A DNA stretch of 64,000 bases from Artemia franciscana (Eukaryota > Arthropoda > Branchiopoda > Anostraca > Artemiidae): the NCBI RefSeq assembly GCF_032884065.1, contig NC_088867.1, positions 51,147,317-51,211,316 on the forward strand. Direction: 5' to 3'. Below the pieces are notes generated by a model, which saw only the letters and a list, made by a program, of their open reading frames with translations, was not told the DNA's origin and did no database searches. Numbering within the stretch: position 1 is the stretch's first letter; each line of letters starts with the position of its first letter. Positions 22,528 to 34,149 of the stretch are shown one piece after another. The position numbers and the translations under genes are program-made.

Positions 22528-22850
22528 TGAAACTTTGGCGAATTTATCCCATTTGAACGTCTATTTGTTCGTCATAAAAAGGCAGTGTGGTCTGAGAAAA
22601 TGATAAGCAATTTAAGGTGTTACGTCGAAAATGAATCTTTGGCGAATTTATCCCCATTTGAACGTTTATTTGTTCGTCGTAGAAAGGCAGTGTGGTCTGA
22701 GAAAATGATATTTACTTTAAGGTGTCGCGTCGAAAATGAATCTTTGGCGAATTTATCGCCATTTGAACGTTTATTTGTTCGTCAAAGGCAGTGTGGTCTG
22801 AAAAAAGGGTACTTAATTTAAGGTGTTACGTCGAAAATGAATCTTTGGCC
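22528..22850 (+). repeat. ~104-bp tandem repeat, just over three units
   Basis: The block 'ctttggcgaatttatc.cc', 'atttgaacgt.tatttgttcg', 'ggcagtgtggtctgagaaaa', 'ttaaggtgttacgtcgaaaa' recurs with starts at 22533, 22637, 22742 and 22843 (spacings 104, 105, 101). Two units read in one open frame (22585-22821) as ENESLANLSPFERLFVRRR-type repeats. The spacing changes would break the frame in the third unit, so coding is doubtful. Confidence 0.85.
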
Positions 22851-23731
22851 TTTTTAACGACCTACATTTATTATTAGGATATTATTTTATTACTAGGGTA
22901 TTATTAGGATATTTTATATTTATTTGGATAATTTTCATCAAAAATAAAGCAACAGAAAATCGAGCTGGTTATCTCCTTTTCTGGAACAACATAAATTTCC
23001 TTACGTTTGTTGGTATGCTTTGTTTCTTGCACTTATCTCTCATCAAACTTTGGTTCAAAATACCAACAATGTCAACAAAAAAATAACAACAACATAATCA
23101 GCAAAATTTTAATGTAGCTCGAGGTGATATCCAATCATTTAGGGGGGTCTGTCAGGTATGAAAAAAAGTTTCAAAGCTGCCAGTAGCAGAATTCGACAGA
23201 ATTCCAAAAGCTACTGAATCTGCCAACAAATTTCACTAGGCCTTGAAATCAGCCAAGTGGCATTGCTACTATGCTACCCCACTTTTTCCACTGCGGCTGT
23301 CTGTTGTACAGTCAAACTGAAAGCAATACTCACGATTAAATAAATATAAATTTCCTGAACGTAAAGAAGCAATAATTTTGTCACTACAGTCTTTATTTCA
23401 AAATGGGAGACTAGCCAGACCATACAACACTGCCATTCAAAAATCGAATGACAGTAGATTAAATAAAACGGTCGAAGAAAAAAGTTTTGACTTATTTACC
23501 GTAAGAACGGTAAACAAAATTTTTAAGGAGCGGTAATAAAATAAAGTTGAACGGTAAATAAAATTAAACTTTAAATATTAAAGTAACATTTATACTCGGA
23601 CAGCAGACGCCATAGTTTGTGGAAAATTAATGAGTGAGGGTCTCAAGTATTTGAACCATTCTTACTTGTTTTTTGGAGGGGGGGGGGGGTCTGAATTATC
23701 ACATAAAACAAAACACGCCAATATCGTATCC

Positions 23732-23733
<2 letters not shown>
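22851..23733. other. Intergenic, no recognised gene
   Basis: No gene recognised. A (G)11-13 run lies at about 23679-23690. The segment 23280-23610 is AT-rich with weakly mirrored ends ('ggctgtctgttgta' and 'ggacagcagacg'), which may be a decayed MITE. Confidence 0.35.

Positions 23734-23814
<81 letters not shown>
23734..23814. repeat. (AT)n microsatellite
   Basis: About 40 uninterrupted AT units. Apparent Tyr-Ile open frames across it are artefacts. Confidence 0.95.
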
Positions 23815-23816
<2 letters not shown>

Positions 23817-24076
23817 TGAAAAGAGAAATCACCAATGCAACAGCACAAAAAAAAAAAAAAAAAAGACAGAAGGAGAAAAGGAAGACTGTTTTCCTAAATT
23901 AGTGACTAATATAGACCAGCACTTGAATGAGACCTTAACCCTACTCATCCATACAATCACATAGGTCAAACAGCATAGCCATACACAATCAACCATAAAG
24001 AATAATCCATGGACAGGCAGTCGTGTCGTCAATAAGTATAAGTCGTCATTTACCAAACAATAGAAACAATAATAAA

Positions 24077-24270
<194 letters not shown>

Positions 24271-25612
24271 GATGCAAAAGAGGATTATTTAAGTATTTAT
24301 CACAATAGATGAATAAGGATATAACCAGGTTTGAGGGAAGTGGATAGTGGTTACTTGCGAAACAGCTTTCATTATTCCTTCTAAGACGCACAATTCAACG
24401 TAATTTCCCCATACCATCCAGGAAGGGGTTTGAAAATCTTTCCTTACGAGTTTCCTTGGAGATGGCACTTATTTGATTTTGCCTCGCCAAGACGTCGGTA
24501 ATATTTACTATTGTCAGACATTTGTTTTTCGTGAATATAAAATGAAAGTTAATTGTTTCCATTCAGCAGCAAATTTTTTCTCTTCATGCGGGATAGCCGT
24601 TTAGCCGTATTTAGCCATTATCATTGTCCTAAGTTAAAAAAAAACATGAGTGAAAAGAACTAATGCTTTGGAACAATTTATTATTTCATTCCACCAAATA
24701 CTTGTGGCTCGGATCTAATTTTCAAACACCAGATACGAACCTAAAACAAGGATTTTTGTCACTGAAAAAAAAAAGGAATAAAGCAACCTTAGTTACTCTA
24801 AACACGTCATTTAAATGCACGTACATTTCAAAAACGTTTCACGTAACATAGCCTAAAAGTGAGTACTCCTCACATTGTCCTTTCTTGGGTTAGAATATGA
24901 AAACAACTTCCTTTAATCGTCTTTTAAAGTTCTTTGGTCTAAACGGAAACTAACCCAAAGGAAGCAAGGAAAAACTGAGAAACACTTCAGATTGACGAAG
25001 AAGAAGAAATGAACACCCAAAACTTGTTTACGCCTTAGCCACAGCAATTTACAAGACTTTGAAATAGGAAAAAAAGAGCCTTTTTAACGACACAAACTTC
25101 AAAGTGGTAGAAAGCAACTTCTTTACGACTTAAAAAAAAAGTTAAGTCTAGTCTATACAAACACACGACACACAAATCATGACTTTAGTCAGACTGGGTG
25201 GTCAATTGGATCACCCCAATGCAAATGAACAGTTATAAACTTGTAGAATTACACTTATTTCAACACTAGTCGAATTTATGTATATATATTTTGTTTTTAT
25301 ATAAAAAAAAAGTGACTCAACTGCAATAGCCTATAACTAAACACTAAAAATTGACTACTGGAATCCAGAAGTTAATACAAATTGAGGCGGTTCATTTACT
25401 AACGTAGAATACAAAAAAGGGAAAAAAGATACAAAAATCTTATTTTCTGTCTCTGTCCGCTCTCCACAAATGGATTCAGTATGCCTCACACCAAAAAAAA
25501 AGAGAAAAAAATATAATCACTTCTATTCGAAACTAAAACACAGTATATAATTGAACACAATATCTTAGGGAGGGGTCAAAGACACCCACACTCCTTTAAA
25601 GACACTAAAATC
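24271..25612. other. Region 3' of the casein kinase gene
   Basis: No coding sequence. It should include the 3' UTR of the minus-strand kinase gene. Candidate minus-strand poly(A) signals are weak (ATTAAA near 24911-24916, AATAAA near 24678-24683), so the transcript end cannot be set from sequence. Confidence 0.4.
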
Positions 25613-25873
25613 TCACTTATTACGTTCGCGATCATGCTCTTCAGTGGTACCTCCGGCAGTGGCGCCACTTGGCCCCGCCTTTCCCATGGCGGCAGCACTG
25701 GCAGCAGCTGCTTTTTGTTTAAGCATTGTCCAATCAAAAGTATAATCGTATTGATGGTTGAGTGTTCGGAATAGAATCCTGAAGAGCTGACGAAGATACA
25801 TGTAATCAGGAGCTTCTTCAAAACGGAGGCCTCTACAGTAGTTCAGATACATGGCGAATTCGGCGGGAAAGCC
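25613..25873 (-). CDS. CSNK1A1: Casein kinase I alpha, last coding exon (C-lobe end and tail)
   Basis: The exon starts after an AG acceptor (TATTTCAG, complement of 25874-25881) in phase 0 and ends at TGA (25613-25615), giving 86 residues. It begins [20 protein letters not shown], then [20 protein letters not shown] and [14 protein letters not shown], the near-invariant end of the CK1 alpha kinase domain. The remaining ~36 residues are a low-complexity Ala/Gly/Thr-rich tail ending EEHDRERNK. That tail is the least conserved part of the family and normally influences localisation and autoinhibition. Casein kinase I alpha is a Ser/Thr kinase of Wnt and Hedgehog signalling and of circadian and cell-cycle control. 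This exon is separated from the previous one by an 11.5-kb intron. Confidence 0.93.
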   Translation of the reverse strand, partial: GFPAEFAMYLNYCRGLRFEEAPDYMYLRQLFRILFRTLNHQYDYTFDWTMLKQKAAAASAAAMGKAGPSGATAGGTTEEHDRERNK

Positions 25874-25957
25874 CTGAAATAGAAAATCGATATTCTAAAC
25901 GTCCAACCAAAATTCTTAATATTTTAAAAATATATTGTCAAAGAACGTACATGACAT

Positions 25958-26889
25958 GAGTTAAATAAGGCTGTGTTCTATCCCCCTTTGTATAGATCAT
26001 TTTGATGGATTTTGTCTTAAAGGAACATAGGAAAGGCAATGGGAGACCACGGAAGCAAATGGTGACGAAAAACTATCCTGGACTTAGATCTTGCTGATGA
26101 CTTTAAGTATAATAGCTAAAAGTGTGAGTAAAACGAACGAACTTTTAGAGGTTTTGCGATTTCAGGGAGCTAGGATAGGTTTAAAAATTAATGTTAAGAA
26201 GACTTAGTCACTAAGGCTGGGAAAAAGTGAAGATGAAGGCGACGTTGGATAACGAAAGATTAATGAGATGGGTAGCTTCACTGGCCTTGGTAGTATTATT
26301 AGTAAAGATGGTGGGAGCAGTGAAAATGTCAAAAGTAGAATAGCCAAGGTTCAGGATGTTTTATCACAGTTAAAAAAAGTTTGGAAGAATAGGAAGATAA
26401 GTCTGCAAACCAAGATTAGAATATTGGAAGCTACAGTGATGATAGTGGTCAAATATGGCTCTGAAGCATGGGCGCTCCAAAAAGCGGATGAAGATTCGCT
26501 CGACATTTTTCAGAGAAATTGCCAACAGATTGTTCTGGGTACCCGGCTGACTGACCGTATTTCAAACAGTAGGCTGTACGTAAAATGTGGTTCAATCCCG
26601 CTTTCTAAGGCTATAATGAGAGAAAAGTTGACACGGATAGAGTACGTTTTGCGGATGAAGGATGACAGATTGCCAAAGATTATCCTTTTTGGCAAACCGT
26701 TTAGGGCTAAACGGAAAGCAGGTCGTCCGCGGTTGGGGGGGAGGATGTCATAAGGAAGATTTAAAAGAAACGGGAACTTCCTGAGAGGGTGCAAAGAAGG
26801 AAGCTTTGAATAGATTGGGATGAAGGAGAAGCAGGCTTAGGTGTGTTGGCCTCAGGCGACTTGATGCTGCGGTGAGTTGTTAGTAGTAG
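25958..26889 (+). mobile_element. 5'-truncated RTE-like LINE, copy 2, with 10-bp target duplication
   Basis: Begins in the RT domain ('GCVLSPFVWIILMDFV' near 25970-26020) and runs to the family's 3' end ('gatgctgcggtgagttgtta', then a TAG repeat). The longest frame (26268-26753) gives KNRKISLQTKIRILEATVM, TRLTDRISNSRLYVKCGSIP and KAGRPRLGG. TACATGACAT occurs on both sides (25948-25957 and 26890-26899), the target-site duplication of a target-primed insertion. It lies antisense to the kinase transcript. Dead on arrival by truncation; frameshifts occur in its first 300 bp. Confidence 0.88.
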
Positions 26890-28194
26890 TACATGACATT
26901 TTTGAACCAGAACACATGCCAAATTCGAAGAAAAGCCATGAAAACAGAAACAACACCCTAACCATCCCATTATAATTGCCCGTATTATGAAAATCTAGTT
27001 TTGAAAACTGTACACGACAAATCCAAATCTAAATATATGGCAAATTCAACAAGAAAGCTTCAAAAAAAAAAATTGACAATCTAAACGTCAAATCAAGCTT
27101 CTACATATTACATAAATATCCTTTCAAAGAATGTGCTAATAACAGCTGTTTAATCACCATATCAGATATCAACAATATCGGATAATATCGGATATCAACA
27201 ATATCGGATTAATCACCATATCAGATAAAACAACTTTCACCGCATATACCTCTCCACTTTATACAAGATCCAAAATACCTTCTATTGTCTTTAACATAAA
27301 ATGCAGTCTTATTTTCAAAATGCCTGCCTCAAGTTACCGTTACTGAACTTAACTTTTCTTATACAAAAAAATTTAAAATAAATGCAAGATGATACAACCA
27401 CTACCAAATATAAAAATGCTATCAGTAATACAGGTCAGAAAACTAAAATCAATGTAAAGAAAATATATATAATCAATGTAAAGAAATATATAAAACCAAA
27501 TAAACCACGCATAAGAACGTCAGTAGGTCAGTAAGTAATATATTTAAAAGAATAGACTTTTGAAAACATGTTCAAATAGATTCCTATCTTATGTTCCTTA
27601 TTTTTAGTAATTTTTTTTTTCATTAAGTTATGTTAAACTATAGTACTAACAAATTATTATATTAAGTATCTATTTATTATACAAATTATTATTACAAATC
27701 ATTATGTTCAATAAGTTCTTTAGTGTTATTATTTAATAAAACTATTAACATATTGTTAATACTGCTGCATATTTTTGAAATAAATTCCTTGGATTTCACG
27801 AGTCTTGAGTCTACCCTGGATTTTTTATACCTGGATGCTTTAGTTATCCAGATCCAACCTGGATTATTCAATCTCCTCAAGTATAAAAAAGATTTTTCTT
27901 TGAAACCCAAATACACAAACAAAAATATTGAATTCAAACCCTAAATCCACCATAGAAGTTAAACACGTTCCGAGTATCCTATCTTTTCAAAAAAGCTGAA
28001 TATAATTTAGAGGGCGGTGTAGTGTATAATTCGATGGATACGAAAGGGTATAATTTAGAATATTATTTTAGAGGGTTAGAACAACCTCTAAATGTATTGT
28101 TTTTTATGCAAAAAACACGAGTTGGTGATGTATGCAAGTCCTGAATATGTAACTAGCTGATATAGATAACATTCTGATTCAATAAAGAAATAAG

Positions 28195-29290
28195 TTTTGT
28201 TTTCAATTGAAGGTAAGGAGCCCCAGTAGAACTTAAAACGAACAGAAATTATTCCGTATATGGGGGGGGGGTGTCCCTTCCTCGACCCTTGCTCTTTACG
28301 CTAAAATTTTAAAGATTCTAAAAAATACTTCTAATTAAAGATCAACGGTCCTTGTGTTTGAGTAGTCAGCATGAGTTTCCTAAAGAATTAGGACGAAAAG
28401 TCAAACTTTCAGTGTAAAGAGCGATATTTGAGGAAGGGGTAGCCCCCTCCCCCCCCATCACATATGGAATAATTACTGTTCGTTTTAAGATTTGATGCGG
28501 CTCCTTACTTTCAGTTGAAAGACTTACTTTTTTTCATTAATCTCTGCCTTTTTTCAATTCATGCCAGGAAATCCTGTGTTCTCTTCCCCCTTCCCCCGTG
28601 CAACATTTATCCTGCAAAATTCCCCCAAAAATTTTCCCCTTGAAAAATTCTTTTATCATGGACACTCCTCTTCCCCCCCCCCAAAAAAAAAATGCTCCAA
28701 AATTTCCTCATGTTTCCCACTAACAAATACTATACGTAAACAATACGAGCAAATTGCGTAGCTTACAGCACTTTCTTCGGAGACTATGGAGCGTCATGTC
28801 ATCACGAAAAGCCTCGTTATTGAACCTTTCTGATGTGCTAAATTGAATTTTAAAATTTAATGTCTTAAAATTTAGATCGAATGTCATTGGAACAAAAATG
28901 GGCGTGGGAGGGGGCTAGATGCCCTCCAATCGTTTTAGTCACTCAAAAAGGGTACTAGAGACCTTCCAATTCAAATGAGCTCTCTCCGCATCTCCTAGGA
29001 CCATTGGTTCGATACGATCAAACATGGGGGAAAGTAATAACAATAACAATAATAACATGCATCTGTGATCTTAAACAAAAATTCCATATTTTTTTTAGAT
29101 AGGAGCGTGAAATCTCTGGAGTATTGCTCTCTGATATATTGAATCTGATGGTGTGAATTTCATTAAGATGGTTTCACTTTTTAGGAGGGTTTTCAAACTT
29201 TTTAAAAAATCAGGCAAATTTTCTCAGGGTCGTAGCCTTTAATAGGTAGTACTAAACTTAATGTACTTTGCATATTTGGAATCTAACAGT
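28195..29290 (+). repeat. Large foldback-type repeat, copy B
   Basis: Inverted-repeat core at 28195-28525 ('tcaattgaaggtaaggagcc' and 'gcggctccttactttcagtt'), then the shared downstream sequence, e.g. 'ttctcagggtcgtagccttt' near 29218. It ends at the palindrome 'cagttcgtggtaacgaact' (about 29289), where a second copy begins on the other strand. Confidence 0.7.
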
Positions 29291-30755
29291 TCGTGGTAAC
29301 GAACTATAAGATAGGAGCAACCCGGCTTAATAGTAATCGAAACTCTAAAAAGCGGAATTTTGACACAAATAGATATGTCAAAAGAATCGAATTTTTATAC
29401 TGATTTCATATTTAGAAGTTTCATTAAGTTCTCTTTTGCCTATCAAAGGTTACGAGCCTGAAAAAAATTGACTAATTTTCTTAAAAAAGGGATAAACTAG
29501 GTCATAGAATCTTAATAAAAATCACACCATTAGATTCAGCGTATCAAAGAACTCTATAGGTTAGAAACTCCAATCTGCAAAAACGAGTTTTGTATTTGTA
29601 TTTGTTTTTTTTTTTGCCAGAAGATAGATCCCGGATGCGTGTTTATTTATTGTTTGTTTTTTTTCCACGGCTGATCATATCGATCCAGTGGGCCTACAAC
29701 ATCGAAAGAGGGCTCATTCTAACGGAAATTAAAAGTTCTAGTTCCTTTTTAAGTGACCCAAAAAATTGGAGTGAAACTAGATCCCATTCCATGCCACATT
29801 TTTTTCCAAAATCGTCAGATCAAAATTTTGAGATATCTTTTTTGTTCAGCATACTTGAAAGGCCCAATAACTATGTCTTTGGAGATAACATAACCCCCCA
29901 CAGCCCATGGGGAAAGGTCTTTAAGTTACGAAATTCGTCCATTATTTACGTATAGTATTAGTTATTGGGAAGTATGAATACATTTTTCAGGTGAGGAGGG
30001 AAGGACGAATTTTCTGCTGGGGGGATTTTGTACGAGGAGAATTTTGCAAGGAGATGGAAGTTTCCAGTGGTTGAACTTTTCAGGGGAAACTTTATACTTC
30101 GGGAATTCGCCAGAATTCCTACACAAAATTTCTTTATATGTCTTGTTTTCTCTTTACCGACTCAATTTTACGCGTGGAGATGTTAAGAGTAATTGTCCGG
30201 GATAAATTTTCACCAGGATTGAATTGTCCAGGGGATATTTCAGCGGGGAGACGGGTTTTTCTACCAGATTTCTTGGCTTTATTTAAAAAATGATCAGAGA
30301 TTAAATAAAAAAAAACAAATTTTTCAACTCAAAGTAAGGAGCACCATGACCACTTAAAACGATCAAAAATTATTATGTATATGAGGGTTTCCCCCCTCCT
30401 CAACACCTTGCTCTATACGAAAAAGTTTGAATTTTGAATTCAACTCAAAGTAAGGAGCAACATTAAAACTTAAAACGAACATAAATTATTATGTATATGA
30501 GGGGGGTTTCCCGCTCCTCAACACCTTGCTCTATACATTACAGTTTGAATTTTGTCTCAATCCGTTAAAAACGACTCCTGAAAGACAGGCGTCTTTTAAT
30601 TAGAACAATAAGCAACATCTTTTGAAATGCCGAAAAACTTTAGCGTAAAGAGCAAGATGTTGAGGAGGGAAAAACCCCCCTCATATACATAATAATTTAG
30701 GTTCGTTTTAAGTTTTAACGTTACTCCTTACTATGAGTTGGAAAACCCGTTTTTT
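29291..30755 (-). repeat. Large foldback-type repeat, copy C (head-to-head with copy B)
   Basis: Reads in the reverse direction from 'ggagcaacccggcttaatag' and 'aaactctaaaaagcggaatt' through the shared middle ('ctcattctaacggaaattaa', 'catggggaaaggtc') to a core at 30420-30755 and an additional tandem half core at 30325-30420. The long frame at 29590-29955 falls in repeat sequence and has no recognisable product. Confidence 0.65.
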
Positions 30756-30997
30756 CTATTTAATCAGCACAAAAAGCCAATTCTTTTTATGTCTATTTTA
30801 CTTACAGCTACAGGAACATATAAGACACGGCCCCAGGTAGAAATATGGTGTTTTTGTTATGAGATTTTAACACCAAGGTCGGTAGAGATAGGGATAGATG
30901 GTATCTTAGCCTAAGTAAATTTGGTGAAGGAAAAGGAAACAGTAATGGCTGATGTGATAGATCACATGAAAATAAAAGGAATATAAAGTAACTGAAG

Positions 30998-31665
30998 AAA
31001 TCATTAAAATACAAACTAAGGAGGTATGATGTAGAGGCCATGGATAAAATTCCCGAAAATCTGGAAGATGTAGCCAGGCAGCATAATAGTAAATTATTAT
31101 TGACCTGGCATGTTAAATAAATTGAGAGTGAGTAGTGAATCTGGACTAGTCCTGGTTGAAGATAGAAACGGGCCAGAATCAGTAATAAGGAAGCAGTTAA
31201 AGAGACATGGGCAGAATGAAAAAGTATAAGAAACTGGAAGTGAAATTTATTTCACGAGGTAGAATCAACGACTTTTTTTTTTTTTTTTTTTTTCTTTTTT
31301 TTTTGTGGTTATAAAGTTAGAGCTAAATTACTGAAAATCATTAATATGGTTTTTGAAAAAGGGAAAATACCTGGCGTTTTATCAAAACTTTAATTGAACC
31401 GCTCTATAAGAAAAGTGATAAAGAGTGAGTGTGGTAATTATAGAGGCATTAGCTTGGTTTCTGTAGGAAGCAAATTACTTAGCACGATGATACTTTTCAG
31501 ACTTAGAGATGTTGGGGACTATGTTTCGAGAGAAGAAAACAGTAGTCTTAGGGTCCTAACCTTATATAGTATACCATATAAATAAATTAAAGTGATTAAT
31601 ACGATGTACGAGAACAAAATTGTTGCGGCTAAGGTAGGATGAGACTAGTAGCTGGTTCTGTACTC
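30998..31665 (+). pseudogene. RTE-like LINE, degenerate copy 3
   Basis: Frames give RRYDVEAMDKIPENLEDVAR-like sequence at about 31022-31085, EECGNYRGISLVSVGSKLLS-like sequence at about 31425-31480 and 'LYSIPYK' at about 31560. A ~37-nt T-rich run at 31270-31306 replaces the segment between them. The 3' half is missing. Immediately after, at 31676-31722, lies the ~55-bp block also present at 5307-5352. Confidence 0.7.
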
Positions 31666-31734
31666 CAAGACAAATAGTCCGATTGAGTTAGAGGCAAATC
31701 TGGCATAAGCCCTTATTAGAATTAAATAAAAAAA

Positions 31735-33308
31735 AGTTTTTTTTTTAACTGAAAGTAAGGAGCGACGTTAAAATTTAAAAAGAACAGAAATTATTCCGTA
31801 CATGAAAGGGGTTGTCCCCTCCTCAACCCCCGCTCTTTGCGCTAAATTTTTTTTATTGTTTTGAAAAAGTAGAGTTGTGAGAAAGAGTCAAACTTTAAAG
31901 CAAAGAGCGGAGCGTTGAGAAGGGACAGCCCCTTTCATATACGGAACAATTTCTGTTCGTTTGAAGTTTTAATGTCGCTCCTTACTTTGAGTTAAAGAAA
32001 CTGGTTTCAGTTATTTAATTTCTGAACGTTTTCGAATTAATGCAGTTTTGATTTTGGCTTACCGTATATGAATTTTTGGCTTAATGGCTTTCTCAAAGTT
32101 TTGATCGGACTATTTTGAGAAAAAAGCGGGGGAGGGGCCTGGTTGCCTTTCAATTTTTTGGTTAATTAAAAAGGCCACTGGAACTTCTAATTTTATTTAA
32201 AAACGTTTTTATTAGTAATAAATACACGTAAATTACGAATTAACTTACGTAACGAACTTCTATATTCGTATACTTTTATTACGTAAATAAGGGGATTCGC
32301 CCCCTCGTCAATACCTCGCTCTTTACGCTAAAGTTCAAATTTTGTTCCAATTTTTTAAGAATGACCCCCTGAATCACAAAGAACGTTTAATTAGAATAAA
32401 TAGCTCTTACTAAAAATACTTTAGCATAAAGAGCGAGGTACTGAGGAGGGGATGGACACCTTCATATTCGAAATAATTACTTTCAGTTGAAAAACAAACT
32501 TTTTTTATTTAATTTCTCATTGTTTTTTTTTATAATTCTGGAAAATCCAGCGCCCCTTCATGGAAATTCTCTTCCCCTATGATAAATTCCTCCATATAAA
32601 AATCCTCTCACGTAACTCCCTACCCCTTACACCCCCACCACTAGAAAAATTTTCCCTGAAAACGTCTGTATACTTTCCAATAACCAATAATATACGTAAA
32701 CAATGGGCAAAGTCCATAGCTTGGAGCCATTCCCCCGGGAACTGTGGGGGATTAATTCGTCCTCAAAGACTCAATTATTTGATTTTTCGACTATGCTGAA
32801 TAAAATGGCTATGTAAAAATTTTGATCTGGTGACTTTGGGAAAAAATGAGCGAGGAAGGGGGCCTAGTTGCCCTCTAATTTTTTGGTTACTTAAAAAGGG
32901 CACTAGAAGTTTAATTCCCGTTAGAATGAGCCCTCTCGCAACACTAAACGACTGGGTGGATACGATCGACACTGGGTCAATACGATCGACGAAAAAACAA
33001 AAAACAAATAAACACGCATCCATAATCTTTTTTCTGGAAAAAATACAAAAATTCCACATTTTTGTAGATAGGAACTTGAAACCTCTACAGTAGGGTTCTC
33101 TGATACGCTGAATCTGATGATATGGTTTTCATTAAGATTCTATGACTTTTATAGGTTGTTTGCACCTTCTTTTTTTTATATAACTAAAATTTTCTCAGGC
33201 TCGTAACTTTTGATGTAAAAGACTACACCTGATGAAACTTATATATTTAAAATCATCAGAAAAATCTTATTCTTTTGATGTATTTATTGGTATCAAAATT
33301 CCATTTTT
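31735..33308 (+). repeat. Large foldback-type repeat, copy D, 5' part
   Basis: Full core at 31745-31995 ('tgaaagtaaggagcgacgtt' and 'aatgtcgctccttactttga'), a second nested half core at 32270-32500, and then the shared downstream sequence to 'caaaattccattttttgaa'. The element is interrupted at about 33309 and resumes at 35559. Confidence 0.7.
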
Positions 33309-34149
33309 TGAATTGTGTTGCGAGAGCAACACTTTGGTTTTGTCCCGGTTTTTTTTTGTTTTTTTTTTTTTTCTATGCCGCCGATATCAGCTTATTCCTG
33401 AAAACTGGTAAGGGTCTAACCTGTGCGGTTTTTACGGAAAGTGTGGACCTCAGGCCGGATTGATGAATATGGCATTACATTTTGGAAAGCTCCGTAGAAC
33501 TCTTGCCTGGGGCCAAAAAGGATGGTTTTTGCTTGTCCTCGAGCCAGAGCCTATGGTGTGCGAAGTGAAGTGGAGTTTTATAGCCTATGTCAGAGAGGAG
33601 TATCTGAAGTTGTGCAGCCAAGCTTTCGTTTCATCAAACCATGTTTCTGCTTTCGAGTGGAAAGCTCCGTTCTAGCAGGCAAGCAGGCAGGCACCAGTTT
33701 CAAATTGAAGATGGACTAAAATCTATAAGTGTTAAATATATGCGGTAGTTCCCCGGCCCCACAGCCAATATATCTTCTTTGAGTGATAAATAGAAAAATT
33801 TACAGAAACAAAAAGTGCGATTTTCCCACGGGTCCGAAAGTGCTGCCATCTATTGTTTCTAGCCATTTCTGTTCGTGATTTCAGCTGACTTTACCTTTCT
33901 TTTTTTTCTACTTGGGATTGCAATAGAGAAATGGTATCAGATATACCTCTTAAACTTTAAAAGTTCTCTCATTGCTAAAGAAATTAGAGCTTATCCTTTG
34001 CTCCTTTCTAAGTGGTGGTGTTAGAAAGTTGGCCTCCGGCAAAAAAGTCAACTTTTGAACTAAGACAGATAGAATTTTTTTTTTTCAATGACAATCGATA
34101 GACCTTGATGAGCTGATCAAAGTATATGTCATCCATTTTTTGTTACAAA

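Noticed and set aside
25576..25821. 81-codon minus-strand frame overlapping the last kinase exon
   Set aside because: It is the wrong frame of the kinase exon; the CK1 frame is conserved and splices in phase.
29590..29955. 121-codon plus-strand frame
   Set aside because: It falls in the middle of the large repeat family, read antisense to copy C, and other copies do not keep it open.
33460..33719. Two overlapping plus-strand frames of ~70 codons
   Set aside because: They lie inside a repetitive foldback element and show no domain or conserved motif.
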